Shown: one piece after another, positions 1 through 9,713 of the stretch
How the letters are laid out: every line of letters starts with the position of its first letter
Numbering within the stretch: position 1 is the stretch's first letter
Assembly: GCF_001269985.1 (NCBI RefSeq)
Contig: NZ_BBZB01000001.1
Span: 992,001 to 1,056,000 of the forward strand
Direction of reading: 5' to 3'
Source: Pseudoalteromonas sp. '520P1 No. 423'
Lineage (GTDB): Bacteria; Pseudomonadota; Gammaproteobacteria; Enterobacterales; Alteromonadaceae
DNA: 64,000 bases
Made by a program: the position numbers and the translations under genes
The notes under the pieces: generated by a model
The model's database searches: none
Told to the model about the DNA's origin: nothing
The model's input: the letters and a program-made list of their open reading frames with translations, nothing else

Positions 1-1310
1 AACTGCCCATCATAGTTATTAGGTAGCATATCTTTAGGTAAATTTTGGCCAGCACCATTCATAAATGCAGGACCTGCTGTGATATAAAAGCCATTTTTAC
101 GATATTGTGCATTATTAAACGTACGATATTTACCGATTACCTTTTCACTATGATCTTTTAAGTTAACTTCAACTAACTCTGTGATCATATGTGGTGGTGC
201 AGCATAATCAATTGGATTACGGCTTAATAAAACAGTACCGCGTTTTGCATTATGATCTTCAAGACTATGACTGAATTTTGGTGAGCTTACTTGGCGGATC
301 AAACCAGAATTAAGATCTAATAAATGAACCTGGTTGGTATTTCGTGCATATGACCAACGATCTTCTAAGCCTTTATAATGTTTTGTAAGCGATTTACTTT
401 TAGTTGGGGTTTTATTCCAACTGAAAATTAAAGTATCGTTATCAAAAAACTCAAAGCCGCTGGTACTGGCTAAGTTGTCACTTAATACTTTTATTTCAAG
501 GGTTTTTCTGTCTAATTGTTTTAATTTACCATTTGATAAATAAACTAATTTTTTATTATCTGGGCTCCAAATAAAGTTAGATGCTTTGCCGTCTTCCCAG
601 CGGTATCTTACAGTATTTGATTTAGTATCTAATAGCTGAGCGGTACGTACTGCTTTATTAGCTGACTTATCGTTATATGCTTTGCTTTTGTAGATCATTT
701 GCTTTGCATCGGGTGATAGCGATACACCTGAAATCACTTTTGCATCATATAATTGCTTAGCTGATAAAGGATGAGAATCATGATTAGTCAGTGTGACTTT
801 GTCATGATCTGATTGACCATCAAAATCTAACATTACTTTTTTCCAATCGCTGACTTGTTCAGCAATTACCGTGATCTGGTGGTCACCTGTAGGTAAAGTT
901 AATGGGTATTTTTTATCGCTAGCACTTATAGGAGTATTGTTAATAAACACGCTTGCTGTTTCTATACCTTGTATTTTTAAATCACCTTGTACAAATCTAT
1001 CTACTGATAAAGTAAATTTAATCGCTTGTAGGCCAGGCTCTGTCAGCGCGCTGACTTGAGAAAGCGGTTGCCATTTTATTTTTTCACCAAAAATATTCAC
1101 TGATTTATTATTTTGTGAAATTTGCGGCAATAAGTTGTTTATGATCTCTTTTTGTTGAGCCGTTTCATAAGGCTTAAATTGACTTTGCGGTGCAATAGGA
1201 CCTAGATAATTGATTTTACTTTTATCTAGCGCTTCAGCTAATGCAGTATTGGCGATCCCAGTTGCGCATAAGCCAATTAATACTTTTTTTAGCATGTTAG
1301 TTTTTCTCAT
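1..1310 (-). CDS. S9-family (prolyl oligopeptidase-like) peptidase, N-terminal part
   Basis: The minus strand is open for 436 codons and runs off the left edge, so only the N-terminal propeller half is present. It starts with a basic, hydrophobic signal peptide (MRKTNMLKKVLIGLCATG, then an AxA-type end). PD40/WD40-like beta-propeller blades follow, for example SPDAKQMIYKSK and SPDNKKLVYLSNGKLKQLD. These are typical of periplasmic S9 peptidases; the catalytic alpha/beta-hydrolase domain lies outside the window. The ATG at 1310 overlaps the stop of the upstream oxygenase gene in an ATGA arrangement, so the two are probably translationally coupled; an ATG at 1295 is the alternative start. Family call is firm, substrate unknown. 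Confidence 0.8.
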   Translation of the reverse strand, partial: MRKTNMLKKVLIGLCATGIANTALAEALDKSKINYLGPIAPQSQFKPYETAQQKEIINNLLPQISQNNKSVNIFGEKIKWQPLSQVSALTEPGLQAIKFTLSVDRFVQGDLKIQGIETASVFINNTPISASDKKYPLTLPTGDHQITVIAEQVSDWKKVMLDFDGQSDHDKVTLTNHDSHPLSAKQLYDAKVISGVSLSPDAKQMIYKSKAYNDKSANKAVRTAQLLDTKSNTVRYRWEDGKASNFIWSPDNKKLVYLSNGKLKQLDRKTLEIKVLSDNLASTSGFEFFDNDTLIFSWNKTPTKSKSLTKHYKGLEDRWSYARNTNQVHLLDLNSGLIRQVSSPKFSHSLEDHNAKRGTVLLSRNPIDYAAPPHMITELVEVNLKDHSEKVIGKYRTFNNAQYRKNGFYITAGPAFMNGAGQNLPKDMLPNNYDGQ

Positions 1311-2017
1311 TTGTTTGTTTGAGGCGTGCCGTAAATTTTTTCAGCATGATTAAATAAAACCCAAGAGGTAAAAATGTATTTATCATTTGAGATTGGCGTA
1401 TTACCCCTATGTGTATGGGTAAAATACCCAGGAAAAATAGCCATAGTACCTTGGGTTGGTTTCAGTTTTAGCTTTTGGTAATAAAACTCTGTTTCTCCTC
1501 CTTCTCCAACATCATTTAAATAGAACATGAATGCAAGCACACGATGCAGCGCTTCGTTATGACCTGCTTGTGGATATACTTCGCTATGATAATAAGGATA
1601 TCCACCTTTATTTTTTTCGTATTTTTGCGCTTGTATTGGCCCCAGTCTAAAAAGCTGCTGCACTAAAGTAGATACTTGAGGTTTACCTACTTCTTCAAAG
1701 TTTTCTACTGTTAAATTGGTTGGTTCACCTGTTTTTGGATGGTAAACCGTTAAACCAAATGCACCTATCATGATTAAAAAGTTATCTGATATGTATTCAA
1801 ATACTTTTTCAGCGGTGATCTTTTGTATATGTTGGTTGTACTGTGCATATTCAGGGTGCATGCTCAAATACAGATCTTTGCTATCTTTTTTAGCTAAATC
1901 GATACCACCACTGGTAGTTCCCTGTTTTAAATGGGGGCTTTGTTCGAAAAGTTTGATAAAGTTATTACAGAACTCAGGGCTAAGTGCGTTTTCATATGTA
2001 CGAATAAGATCTGGCAT
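1307..2017 (-). CDS. 2OG-Fe(II) oxygenase (prolyl 4-hydroxylase-like)
   Basis: The 236-residue protein has the C-terminal double-stranded beta-helix pattern of Fe(II)/2-oxoglutarate dioxygenases. H144-S-E146 stands where HxD/HxE is expected. It is followed by the strand YLNDVGEGGETEF, the distal metal histidine in the FTHTHRGNTP segment (about 201-203) and a basic residue near 213 that could bind 2-oxoglutarate. No signal peptide is visible, so it is probably cytoplasmic. Its stop overlaps the start of the S9 peptidase by 4 nt, suggesting one operon. The hydroxylated substrate is unknown. The acidic ligand is Glu rather than the more common Asp. Confidence 0.75.
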   Translation of the reverse strand: MPDLIRTYENALSPEFCNNFIKLFEQSPHLKQGTTSGGIDLAKKDSKDLYLSMHPEYAQYNQHIQKITAEKVFEYISDNFLIMIGAFGLTVYHPKTGEPTNLTVENFEEVGKPQVSTLVQQLFRLGPIQAQKYEKNKGGYPYYHSEVYPQAGHNEALHRVLAFMFYLNDVGEGGETEFYYQKLKLKPTQGTMAIFPGYFTHTHRGNTPISNDKYIFTSWVLFNHAEKIYGTPQTNK

Positions 2018-2082
2018 AAATGAGATCCCTTGTTAAATTTATTATGTAAGGTTCTTCTTTGGGAACCTGTTTAGGTGTAGAT

Positions 2083-2478
2083 ATGTTTAAAGAAAAAATA
2101 ATGCCACGTTTCACTGAAACGGATGCTTTAGGGCATATAAACAATACCGTACTACCAGTTTGGTTTGAAGCAACTCGCACGCCTATTTTTAGGTTTTTCA
2201 CCCCAGATCTTGATCCAAAACAGTGGAAACTGATCATTGCTAAAATAGAGGTTGAGTTTCAAGGTGAGTTATTCTACGGGCAAGAAGTTGAAATTAAAAC
2301 TGCTATTCGTAAAATTGGGAACAGCTCTTTTGTTATCGAGCAAAGTGCATGGCAGCATGAGGAGCTGTGTGCTTTAGGTAAAACGGTTGTTGTACGTTAT
2401 GATTTTGATACTAAAAAAGCACAAGCTTTATCTGAGTCAGAAAAAAATATGTTAAGTGAGCACTTGTTAGTAGATTAG
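2083..2478 (+). CDS. Acyl-CoA thioesterase, 4HBT hotdog fold
   Basis: This single hotdog domain of 131 residues has the YbgC/FadM-type motif RFTETDALGHINNTVLPVWF at its N-terminus, where the Asp and the GHINN loop form the active site. It should hydrolyse short or medium acyl-CoA thioesters in the cytoplasm. I choose the ATG at 2083, because a longer TTG start at 2059 lacks a better ribosome site. It is divergent from the oxygenase gene (65-bp gap) and closed by a strong terminator at 2509-2530. Physiological substrate cannot be read from the sequence. Confidence 0.8.
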   Translation: MFKEKIMPRFTETDALGHINNTVLPVWFEATRTPIFRFFTPDLDPKQWKLIIAKIEVEFQGELFYGQEVEIKTAIRKIGNSSFVIEQSAWQHEELCALGKTVVVRYDFDTKKAQALSESEKNMLSEHLLVD

Positions 2479-2508
2479 TTAATTCATAGTTTAAACTTAA
2501 TAAATAAG

Positions 2509-2530
2509 CCGTATGAGATACGGTTTTTTT
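2509..2530 (+). terminator. Rho-independent terminator of the thioesterase gene
   Basis: A 6-bp perfect stem (CCGTAT / ATACGG) with a 3-nt loop is followed by seven T residues. It lies 30 nt after the thioesterase stop and touches the end of hutC, which is convergent. Confidence 0.85.
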
Positions 2531-3236
2531 ATTTTTTAAATGTTAAATGACCACCTAAGCGATACTTAGAACCGGGTGAAATTAATCGAGCGAAACTTAC
2601 AACACCTTTTGATGACCAAGTTCTACGAATAACTTGTAAACATGGCTCTAGATTATAAAGGGTTAACCATTCACACACTTCATCAGAGGGCGTAATGGCC
2701 TCAACAGTATGGCGAGCTTCAGTTAATGGTGCCGCTTGGCTTAAATATTCATGTGGGGTGATTTGTTCAAAGTTTTGCTGTAAATACTCAGGTGCTAGAC
2801 TTGGGTTAACAAAGCGTTCTTCAGCTTGCAGGGGTTTATCGTTTTCAAAATGCACTAATATACTGCGATATACTAAAGAATCAACTTCAACACCTAAAGC
2901 GATTGCAATGGGGGCGATAGCTTGCATTGATTCTAGCACAATTGGATTACAAGTATATTGGCCACCACGGTCTTTTACTTCATCTGCGATATTTCTTATT
3001 TCTAATAAAGATGATTGCGACTTAAAGCTCGCAACAAAAGTCCCTAACCCTTGAGAGCGAGTTAAAATACCTTCTTCGGTTAATTCTGTTAATGCACGTC
3101 TTGCTGTCATTCTGCTGACAGAAAACTGCACTGTTAATTCGTTTTCTGATGGAATTCGGCTATGCTCAGGCCATTCACCTGATTTTATTTTGTCGATAAT
3201 AAAGCGCTTTATTTGCGCAAATTTAGGTGTGATCAT
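2529..3236 (-). CDS. hutC: Histidine utilization repressor HutC (GntR/UTRA family)
   Basis: The protein of about 235 residues has an N-terminal GntR winged HTH (KIKSGEWPEHSRIPSENELT, SRMTARRALTELTEEGILTR) and a UTRA ligand-binding domain (LVHFENDKPLQAEERFVNP, then the HTVEAITPSDEVCEWL region). This matches HutC, the repressor of histidine degradation that responds to urocanate. It is divergent from hutI, and a perfect 16-bp palindrome lies between them at 3369-3384. I start at the ATG at 3236; a TTG two codons upstream is also open. Its own transcription is probably controlled from the same intergenic region. Confidence 0.92.
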   Translation of the reverse strand: MITPKFAQIKRFIIDKIKSGEWPEHSRIPSENELTVQFSVSRMTARRALTELTEEGILTRSQGLGTFVASFKSQSSLLEIRNIADEVKDRGGQYTCNPIVLESMQAIAPIAIALGVEVDSLVYRSILVHFENDKPLQAEERFVNPSLAPEYLQQNFEQITPHEYLSQAAPLTEARHTVEAITPSDEVCEWLTLYNLEPCLQVIRRTWSSKGVVSFARLISPGSKYRLGGHLTFKK

Positions 3237-3368
3237 CGTCAATGCCGTGGGGACCTTATTTAGATAAACGGATTATAAAATAATATGATACCAAGTCTAT
3301 TAAATATGTGCTCATGGTAAATGATTAATAATTCAAAAGAACTGGTGATTAATAAAGTGGCATAGATT

Positions 3369-3384
3369 ACTTGTATATACAAGT
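3369..3384. promoter_or_regulatory. HutC operator palindrome
   Basis: ACTTGTATATACAAGT is a perfect 16-bp palindrome 40 nt upstream of the hutI start region. HutC operators have a TTGTAT..ATACAA core, and the site sits between hutC and hutI, so assignment as the HutC binding site is well supported. It may cover a -35 element (TTGTAT at 3371). Confidence 0.85.
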
Positions 3385-3423
3385 TCTAATGTTAGACTAA
3401 ATAAAATTTTATTACGAGTCTGG

Positions 3424-4680
3424 GTGAGTATGATGTTAAATGAAGAATTTGATCAAGTCATAATTGATGTGAATGTAGCGACAATGGATCCTGCAATGTC
3501 TGCAGCTTATGGTGCCATTGAAAATGCGGCTGTTGCACTAAAAGATGGCAAGATTGCTTGGTTAGGTAAATATGAAGACTTGCCTAAGTTTGATGCTTTA
3601 TCAACGCCTGTTATTGCAGCTAAAGGTCAATGGTTAACACCTGGTTTGATAGATTGTCATACTCATTTAGTATTTGGTGGCTCACGCGCCCGTGAATTTG
3701 AAATGCGTTTACAAGGTGTTTCTTATCAAGAAATAGCAGCCCAAGGTGGCGGTATCGTTTCAACAGTAAAGGCAACTCGCGAAGCGTCAGAAGAAGCATT
3801 ATTTGTTAGTGCTAAAAAAAGATTAAACGCTTTATATAACGAAGGTGTTACGACTGTTGAAATTAAATCAGGCTATGGTTTAGATACAGAATCTGAAATT
3901 AAAATGCTGAAAGTTGCTAAGCTTTTAGGTGAGCATCATAAAGTAGATGTAAAAACGACATTTTTAGGTGCGCACGCGTTACCACCAGAATATAAAACGA
4001 CACCACCAGAGCAAGGTGCTGATGCATACATAGATTTAGTATGTGAAAAAATGATGCCTAAAGTGGCTGAGTTAGGGCTTGCTGATGCGGTTGATGCTTT
4101 TTGTGAAGGTGTCGGTTTTTCAAATGCGCAAACACGTAAAGTATTTGAAAAAGCAAAAGAGCTAGGTTTACCAGTTAAGCTACATGCTGAGCAGCTATCT
4201 AATTTAAAAGGTGCTGAACTTGTTGCAGAGTTTAATGGTTTGTCAGCTGATCATATTGAGTTTTTAGATGAAGCAGGTGTAAAAGCCATGGCTGATGCTG
4301 GCACTGTCGCTGTGTTATTGCCTGGTGCTTTTTATATTTTACGTGAAACGCAATTACCGCCAATTAAGTTATTACAACAATATAATGTACCAATTGCGAT
4401 TTCTACAGATTTTAATCCAGGCACATCTCCTGTTTGTTCTCTAAAATTAATGATGAATATGGGTTGTACTTTATTTAGCATGACACCTGAGCAAGTATTA
4501 GCGGGTGTAACAGTTAATGCCGCTAAAGCCTTAGGCTTAACGGATCGTGGTGTGATAGCTAAAGGCCAACGTGCTGATTTAGTTTTATGGGATATAGAAC
4601 ATCCAGCAGAATTAGCTTATCAATTTGGTGTAAACCCACTTGCAAAACAATGGATTGAGGGCGAGAATGTTGTTAGCTAG
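3424..4680 (+). CDS. hutI: Imidazolonepropionase HutI
   Basis: This 418-residue amidohydrolase hydrolyses 4-imidazolone-5-propionate to N-formimino-L-glutamate, the third step of histidine degradation. Metal-binding [17 protein letters not shown] lies at about residues 79-95, KLHAEQL at about 256-262 and the late aspartate in [11 protein letters not shown] at about 331. Length equals the family norm. The reading frame can begin at GTG 3424 or ATG 3430/3433. hutU and hutH are not in the window, so hut genes here are split, with hutCI as one locus. Regulation by HutC through the palindrome at 3369 is expected. Confidence 0.95.
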   Translation: MSMMLNEEFDQVIIDVNVATMDPAMSAAYGAIENAAVALKDGKIAWLGKYEDLPKFDALSTPVIAAKGQWLTPGLIDCHTHLVFGGSRAREFEMRLQGVSYQEIAAQGGGIVSTVKATREASEEALFVSAKKRLNALYNEGVTTVEIKSGYGLDTESEIKMLKVAKLLGEHHKVDVKTTFLGAHALPPEYKTTPPEQGADAYIDLVCEKMMPKVAELGLADAVDAFCEGVGFSNAQTRKVFEKAKELGLPVKLHAEQLSNLKGAELVAEFNGLSADHIEFLDEAGVKAMADAGTVAVLLPGAFYILRETQLPPIKLLQQYNVPIAISTDFNPGTSPVCSLKLMMNMGCTLFSMTPEQVLAGVTVNAAKALGLTDRGVIAKGQRADLVLWDIEHPAELAYQFGVNPLAKQWIEGENVVS

Positions 4681-4717
4681 GGGATGGCTTCCTTAAATTG
4701 GATTAAGAGGTAAGTGG

Positions 4718-6538
4718 ATGCAAAAGTTAGGACTCATTTTTATGATGGTGGTATTTACACCATATGCTCAGGCATCCACTGCTATGTCGAATGGTAATTT
4801 AGACTACTTTTTTGCGGGCATGGCCTTTTTGGCTTTACTGTCGTGCGTGCAACATAAGCAAAGTATCATTCATAGGGCATTTAACTTATTATCTGGCATA
4901 GGTGTTTTATCGTTTTTAAGTTTTAATTCTAGTATTTTACTTATCACTTTTGTATTTTTAGTGTCAGCTCAAGCGATATATCTTTTAACAACAGAAAAAG
5001 GTAATAAAGTTGTTAAAATAGGTATGTTAATCACGTTAAGCTCAATAGTGGTATTATCTTGTTTAGCATGGTTATCAATATTACCAGCTAGCGTTATTTC
5101 CTTAGTTATTATTCCATTATTATTATCCCAATCGACTGAAACCTCACTGATAGAAGTGCCGGGCTTAACATCGATCAATACGAATGAGCAACATGCGACT
5201 AATAGCGGTCAAGGCACGTCTTTGCCTGATCGTGCTTTATTAAAGCAAGCCTTTAATAAATGGCAGCAAAATGACGGTAAAGCATGTATTTTTGTACTGA
5301 TTAAATTTGATGGCTTAAATGATATAAATCAAAGGTTAGGGCGTGAGTTAAGCGATGTTTTATTAACTCAGCTGGCATCTAAAGTAAAAAAACAATTAGA
5401 TCATGAGGAATTGATTACTATATTGGAGTTTGATGAAGAACACATTAAACTCGCCCAATTAAGCAATGTTGATTTTGTATTTGTGATTGGCACTAATATG
5501 CATCAGCATTTACATGAAAAACTCATTAAAAAAATTCAAGTTGCGACAGAACAAGCTTCAGTCATTAATGGGCATTCACAAAAGATTTTATTAAGAGCTG
5601 CTTTTGCAAAAGGAGATAAAGACACAAGCATCGAAAGCTTAATAGAACATACTTATCTTGCGATCGATAGTGTGCAATGTGAAGGGGAACGTATTGCACA
5701 ATATCGGCCTGAAATGTCAGTTGATCAACAAGCGCAATTAAAAACAATAGGTGAATTAGCATCGCTAAACTTTGATGATGCATTTGAATTACATTTTCAT
5801 CCTATTGTCGTGCTCGAAACCAATAAAATAGAATTTGTTGAATTATTACTGAGATGGAAACATCCAGAGCAAGGTTTATTAAGCGCCTCTAGTTTTGTTG
5901 AAGAAATTCGTTTAGCTGGTTTAGCGTATGAAGTCGCCATTTGGGTATTGGAAAAAGCAGCTGAAATATCTTTAGTATTAAGGTGCCAAGACTTGAATGT
6001 CCCGGTCAGTATTAATTTATTTGGTGCAGAATTATTGCAAGATGAGTTTATTGAAAAAGTGGATGCAATTTTAACTGAGCATAATTTAACATCTCAAGAT
6101 ATTATTATAGAGTGCCCAGCCAATATACTCACTAACTTTGATGATAGTGGCGCTACTATGCTGAAAAGACTTAAAGCCATAGGTTTGCCTATTTGTTTAG
6201 ATGATGTTGGCGCCAGCCCTTTATCCTTAGCTAACTTATCTTTTATGCCATTAAACTATATTAAAATTGATGAGCATTTAATTGAAGAATTAAGCCGTAA
6301 TGTTAATGGGCGCAGTTTACTCAGTGGCATTATTGATATGGGTAATAATTTACAAACTAAAGTAATTTGTGAAGGCATAGAATCAGAAAAGCTTTTAGAG
6401 TTTATTAAAGGTTTTAATTGCTACGGTGCACAAGGGTATGTATTTACCAGACCGTTAAATTCAGAGGGGTTGACCAGTTGGCTTATGCAATGGCAGAAAA
6501 AACTTGATGAAAAAGTGGTCCCTTATCATTTAGGGTAA
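4718..6538 (+). CDS. Membrane protein with degenerate GGDEF and eroded EAL domains
   Basis: 606 residues. A signal-like first helix and about five more hydrophobic helices fill residues 1-145. A GGDEF-like fold without its signature follows (about 165-330, VDFVFVIG where GGDEF should be). An EAL domain occupies about 355-595. In the EAL domain the signature is ELLLRW, the asparagine (SINLFG) and lysine (YIKIDE) are kept, and DDFGTG has become DDVGAS. The second glutamate of the xExTE motif is lost (IIECPANIL). Phosphodiesterase activity is therefore doubtful, and a c-di-GMP-binding or protein-interaction role is an inference. It lies 37 bp after hutI and may be partly cotranscribed. Confidence 0.8.
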   Translation: MQKLGLIFMMVVFTPYAQASTAMSNGNLDYFFAGMAFLALLSCVQHKQSIIHRAFNLLSGIGVLSFLSFNSSILLITFVFLVSAQAIYLLTTEKGNKVVKIGMLITLSSIVVLSCLAWLSILPASVISLVIIPLLLSQSTETSLIEVPGLTSINTNEQHATNSGQGTSLPDRALLKQAFNKWQQNDGKACIFVLIKFDGLNDINQRLGRELSDVLLTQLASKVKKQLDHEELITILEFDEEHIKLAQLSNVDFVFVIGTNMHQHLHEKLIKKIQVATEQASVINGHSQKILLRAAFAKGDKDTSIESLIEHTYLAIDSVQCEGERIAQYRPEMSVDQQAQLKTIGELASLNFDDAFELHFHPIVVLETNKIEFVELLLRWKHPEQGLLSASSFVEEIRLAGLAYEVAIWVLEKAAEISLVLRCQDLNVPVSINLFGAELLQDEFIEKVDAILTEHNLTSQDIIIECPANILTNFDDSGATMLKRLKAIGLPICLDDVGASPLSLANLSFMPLNYIKIDEHLIEELSRNVNGRSLLSGIIDMGNNLQTKVICEGIESEKLLEFIKGFNCYGAQGYVFTRPLNSEGLTSWLMQWQKKLDEKVVPYHLG

Positions 6539-6590
6539 CAGATAGAACTTTGGTTTTAAGTTAAAAAGCAAAGCTCTAAAAATATAGGGA

Positions 6591-7094
6591 TTACTCAGCT
6601 AGATAGTCTTCTTCAGCTTCTAGAGGTTCAGGTGATAAAATCATGCCGGTGCTGTCGGAATAAATATAATCATCATCAAAAAAAGATACGCCAGCAAAAT
6701 TAACACCTAAATTAGCTTCACCGTGACCGTTACTGTCTGCAGCAACCGGAATAGAAGCAATCGCTTGTATGCCAATATCTAGCTCTTCTAGTTCATCTAC
6801 GTGTCTTACAGAGCCGTAAACAACTAAGCCTTCCCAGTTATTATTAAGTGCTAACTCGGCAATTTCTAAATCGATTAATGCACGACGTGTAGAACCGCCA
6901 CCATCAATTAATAAAACTTTATCTGTACCATCTTGTGCTAATACATCTCGGATCAATTCATTGCTTTCAAAACATTTTATAGTGCTAACTTGGCCACCAA
7001 ATGATGTTCTACCACCAAAATTGATAAACATAGGCTCTAAAACATCGATGAGGTTTGGGTATTTATCACATAATGCAGATGTATTGTATTCCAT
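6591..7094 (-). CDS. rraA: RraA-family protein (RNase E activity regulator)
   Basis: 167 residues. I start at the ATG at 7094, which has an AAGGAT ribosome site 6 nt upstream; a longer frame to 7154 lacks one. The sequence [58 protein letters not shown] and [11 protein letters not shown] follows E. coli RraA closely, including the glycine-rich loop. RraA binds the C-terminal scaffold of RNase E and inhibits it; some homologues are aldolases. The C-terminus is a few residues longer and acidic. Divergent from the chemoreceptor gene. Confidence 0.9.
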   Translation of the reverse strand: MEYNTSALCDKYPNLIDVLEPMFINFGGRTSFGGQVSTIKCFESNELIRDVLAQDGTDKVLLIDGGGSTRRALIDLEIAELALNNNWEGLVVYGSVRHVDELEELDIGIQAIASIPVAADSNGHGEANLGVNFAGVSFFDDDYIYSDSTGMILSPEPLEAEEDYLAE

Positions 7095-7253
7095 GTTGTG
7101 ATCCTTCGAAAAGTCATAAAAACAAGTTGTTAGTATACCTAGCTTGATTTCCAAGACAATAATTAAATTTTTGCTAAATTTTAAACTATTGAAGACAGTT
7201 TTTTATTTATTTTCTATACTTTAGATAATTATAAATATAAGGATCACAAAGTA

Positions 7254-9134
7254 ATGGGTTTACTAGAACGTTTATCAATAAAAATGCGTTTGCAAATAAA
7301 TGCGCTAGTGGTTGGTATTGCTATGCTTGTGATGTTATTTGTGATAATTTTTCAATCGCAAACAATGCAATCACTTAATGCAATAACTAGCATTACGGGT
7401 ACTTTAAACGCTAAAGAATTAGGTATGCGAAAAGATGAAAAAGATTTTTTAGCTTATAAACAACAAACATCATTAGACAAATTCGAAAAAAAATATAAAG
7501 AAATGCAACAAGGTGTTACAACATTAAAAGTCTACTATGAAGATTTAAATGTAGATCAAAATAAGCTTTTAAAATTTGAGAGTTTGGCAAGACAATATAA
7601 AAAAGATTTTGACCATGTGGTCAGTTTACAAAGAGAAATTGGATTACACCCAAAAGATGCGCTGTATGGTGAGCTTAGAGCCGCTGTGCACTCTGTTGAA
7701 GAGTTACTTAATGAATATAAAACTTATCAATTGCTCTCTGGTATGCTGCAATTAAGAAGAAATGAAAAAGACTTCATGTTGAGAAGTGATTTAAAATACT
7801 TAGCTAAATTTGAAAAAAACATCATACAATTGGAGCAAGATGTTTCTTCATCGGCTTTATCTGAGCAAATTAAATCAGATATCAAATCTATGTTAGTCAT
7901 TTATCAAAATAAATTTATATTGTTAGTTAATAAAAGTGAAGAGCTTGGTTTATCTATGGAGTTAGGTGCACTAGGTAAAATGCGTAAATCAATTAAAAGC
8001 ACTGATGCGATGTTTGAAAAAATGCTCAGTGAAGCAAAAGAAATGACTGAATCAACATCTAGTAGCGCTAAAGTTACGGCTTTTACTGTATTTGGTATAT
8101 CCCTTCTAATTGTGATGAGTCTAGTTTACCTCACCAGTAGTTCTATCATAATCCCTATAAATGAAGTGTGTGAAACAATTCATAAAATTAGAGAACGAAA
8201 TGATTTATCTTTATCAATAGTTGAAAAAGGCCAAGATGAAGTATCGGCTATGACCCATGATTTTAATGGTTTAATTTGTGACTTTAAAACCCTTATATTT
8301 GAAGTCAATTCTGCTCTTTCAACTTTAAATGCAGCAACAGAAGACTTAGCAGAAACTACTTCGGCAACCAGTGATGGTATGCAAGACCAGTTACATGAAG
8401 CTGATATGGTCGCAACAGCCGCAACACAAATGCAGGCCACAATACAAGATATATCACATAATACGGAAGCAGCTGCAAACAAAGCAGAATCAACTAATGT
8501 AAGTGCCTTAGAGGGGCGTAGTGAAGTAGATTCAACTGTGGCACGTATCTCTGAGCTATCGACTTCTTTAGGCGGCGCATCTGAAGTGGTATCCCAGTTA
8601 GAAAAAGATGGTGAAACTATAGGCTCGGTATTAGATGTTATTAGAGGTATCGCAGAACAGACTAATTTACTGGCTTTAAATGCAGCAATAGAGGCAGCCA
8701 GGGCAGGGGAGCAAGGACGAGGTTTTGCTGTGGTAGCTGATGAAGTGAGATCATTAGCGCAAAGAACACAAGAGTCCACTCAAGAGATAGAGAGTATTAT
8801 AAGCACGTTACAGCAAAGAACACAGCAAGTGGTATCCTTGATGCAGCAATGTCGCCAACAAGGTGATGCAAGCTCTGCTCAAGCAACTAAGGCGGGTGAA
8901 TTATTACAATCAATTACTGAAGATGTGCAAAATATTATGGATATGAGCACTCAAATTGCGACTGCAATTGATGAGCAAAACTTAGTTGCTTCTGAAGTGA
9001 ATAAAAATGTGGTGAAAATTCGTGATATAGCAGAGCAAGCAACAGAACATGCCAGTAAAAACGCACACACAAGTGAGGAAGTTTCTGAACAAGCCAGAGT
9101 ATTACACGGAGCGATAGCTAAGTTTAAAGTATAA
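7254..9134 (+). CDS. Methyl-accepting chemotaxis protein with HBM-like sensor
   Basis: 626 residues. TM1 is at about 14-33 and a helical periplasmic sensor runs to about 270. TM2 is at about 273-292, HAMP at 293-345, and the cytoplasmic signalling domain reaches to the end. The conserved hairpin tip [20 protein letters not shown] lies near residues 467-486. The sensor carries two copies of an RxxEKDFL-type motif (RKDEKDFL and RRNEKDFML), characteristic of helical bimodular (HBM) sensors of the McpS type, which bind organic acids or similar small ligands. The actual ligand is unknown. No other che gene is nearby. Confidence 0.9.
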   Translation: MGLLERLSIKMRLQINALVVGIAMLVMLFVIIFQSQTMQSLNAITSITGTLNAKELGMRKDEKDFLAYKQQTSLDKFEKKYKEMQQGVTTLKVYYEDLNVDQNKLLKFESLARQYKKDFDHVVSLQREIGLHPKDALYGELRAAVHSVEELLNEYKTYQLLSGMLQLRRNEKDFMLRSDLKYLAKFEKNIIQLEQDVSSSALSEQIKSDIKSMLVIYQNKFILLVNKSEELGLSMELGALGKMRKSIKSTDAMFEKMLSEAKEMTESTSSSAKVTAFTVFGISLLIVMSLVYLTSSSIIIPINEVCETIHKIRERNDLSLSIVEKGQDEVSAMTHDFNGLICDFKTLIFEVNSALSTLNAATEDLAETTSATSDGMQDQLHEADMVATAATQMQATIQDISHNTEAAANKAESTNVSALEGRSEVDSTVARISELSTSLGGASEVVSQLEKDGETIGSVLDVIRGIAEQTNLLALNAAIEAARAGEQGRGFAVVADEVRSLAQRTQESTQEIESIISTLQQRTQQVVSLMQQCRQQGDASSAQATKAGELLQSITEDVQNIMDMSTQIATAIDEQNLVASEVNKNVVKIRDIAEQATEHASKNAHTSEEVSEQARVLHGAIAKFKV

Positions 9135-9154
9135 AACCTGCTGCGCAGTTTTTA

Positions 9155-9544
9155 TTATTGGATCCTAATTGGGATAATTTGATCTCGGCTGGCATTGTGT
9201 TTTGTCAGTCGGTCTAAATATTTTTGCCAAAGACTATTTTGGTTTAATTGTAAATATTCTAAGTATTGCCAGCTATATATGCCTGAATCATGGCCGTCAT
9301 CAAATATAAGTTTCACGGCATAATGACCCACAGCTTCGATTTTATTTATTTTCACCTGCTTTTTATTTGTAACTAACTTCATCTCCTCTTTGCCATGACC
9401 TTGTACTTCAGCTGATGGTGAATGTACACGTAGAAACTCAGTACTAAAATGAGATTGTGTTATTTCATTCGATGTATTTTTAAAATAGACATCCAGTAAT
9501 TTAGTTTTTTTATGATAATGAAATTTAGTGACTAATATAGACAT
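9155..9544 (-). CDS. DUF971 domain protein (gamma-butyrobetaine hydroxylase-like N-terminal domain)
   Basis: 129 residues forming one DUF971 module: FSTEFLRVHSPSAEVQGHG near residue 33, then KINKIEAVGHYAVKLIFDDG and HDSGIYSWQYLEYL. In many gammaproteobacteria this gene follows hslVU, as here, although a strong terminator (9627-9660) separates it from hslU. Function of the stand-alone module is not established; some DUF971 domains bind zinc or contribute to iron-sulphur metabolism. Confidence 0.85.
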   Translation of the reverse strand: MSILVTKFHYHKKTKLLDVYFKNTSNEITQSHFSTEFLRVHSPSAEVQGHGKEEMKLVTNKKQVKINKIEAVGHYAVKLIFDDGHDSGIYSWQYLEYLQLNQNSLWQKYLDRLTKHNASRDQIIPIRIQ

Positions 9545-9626
9545 ATAAATTTTCTCCGCAGTTGTATTAAAGCCACTACGTGGCGGAAGATTTAACTAAA
9601 GGGATATATAGTTAATTAGTTTACAT

Positions 9627-9660
9627 CAAAAAAATAGGCATGATTGATTCATGCCTATTT
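9627..9660 (-). terminator. Rho-independent terminator of the hslVU operon
   Basis: A perfect 12-bp stem (AAATAGGCATGA / TCATGCCTATTT, loop of 5) is followed on the minus strand by a run of T residues. Between it and the hslU stop lies a second perfect 12-bp inverted repeat (TTTGCTACGCAG at 9671-9682 with its complement at 9698-9709) lacking a T-run, perhaps a 3' stabilising hairpin. Confidence 0.85.
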
Positions 9661-9713
9661 CGTTTTATGTTTTGCTACGCAGTTGCCTTAAATAGACCTG
9701 CGTAGCAAAGGTA

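Noticed and set aside
871..1059. 62-residue plus-strand ORF
   Set aside because: Shadow of the S9 peptidase gene on the opposite strand.
8180..8779. 199-residue minus-strand ORF
   Set aside because: Lies wholly inside the chemoreceptor signalling domain; its alanine/serine-rich composition is that of an antisense shadow.
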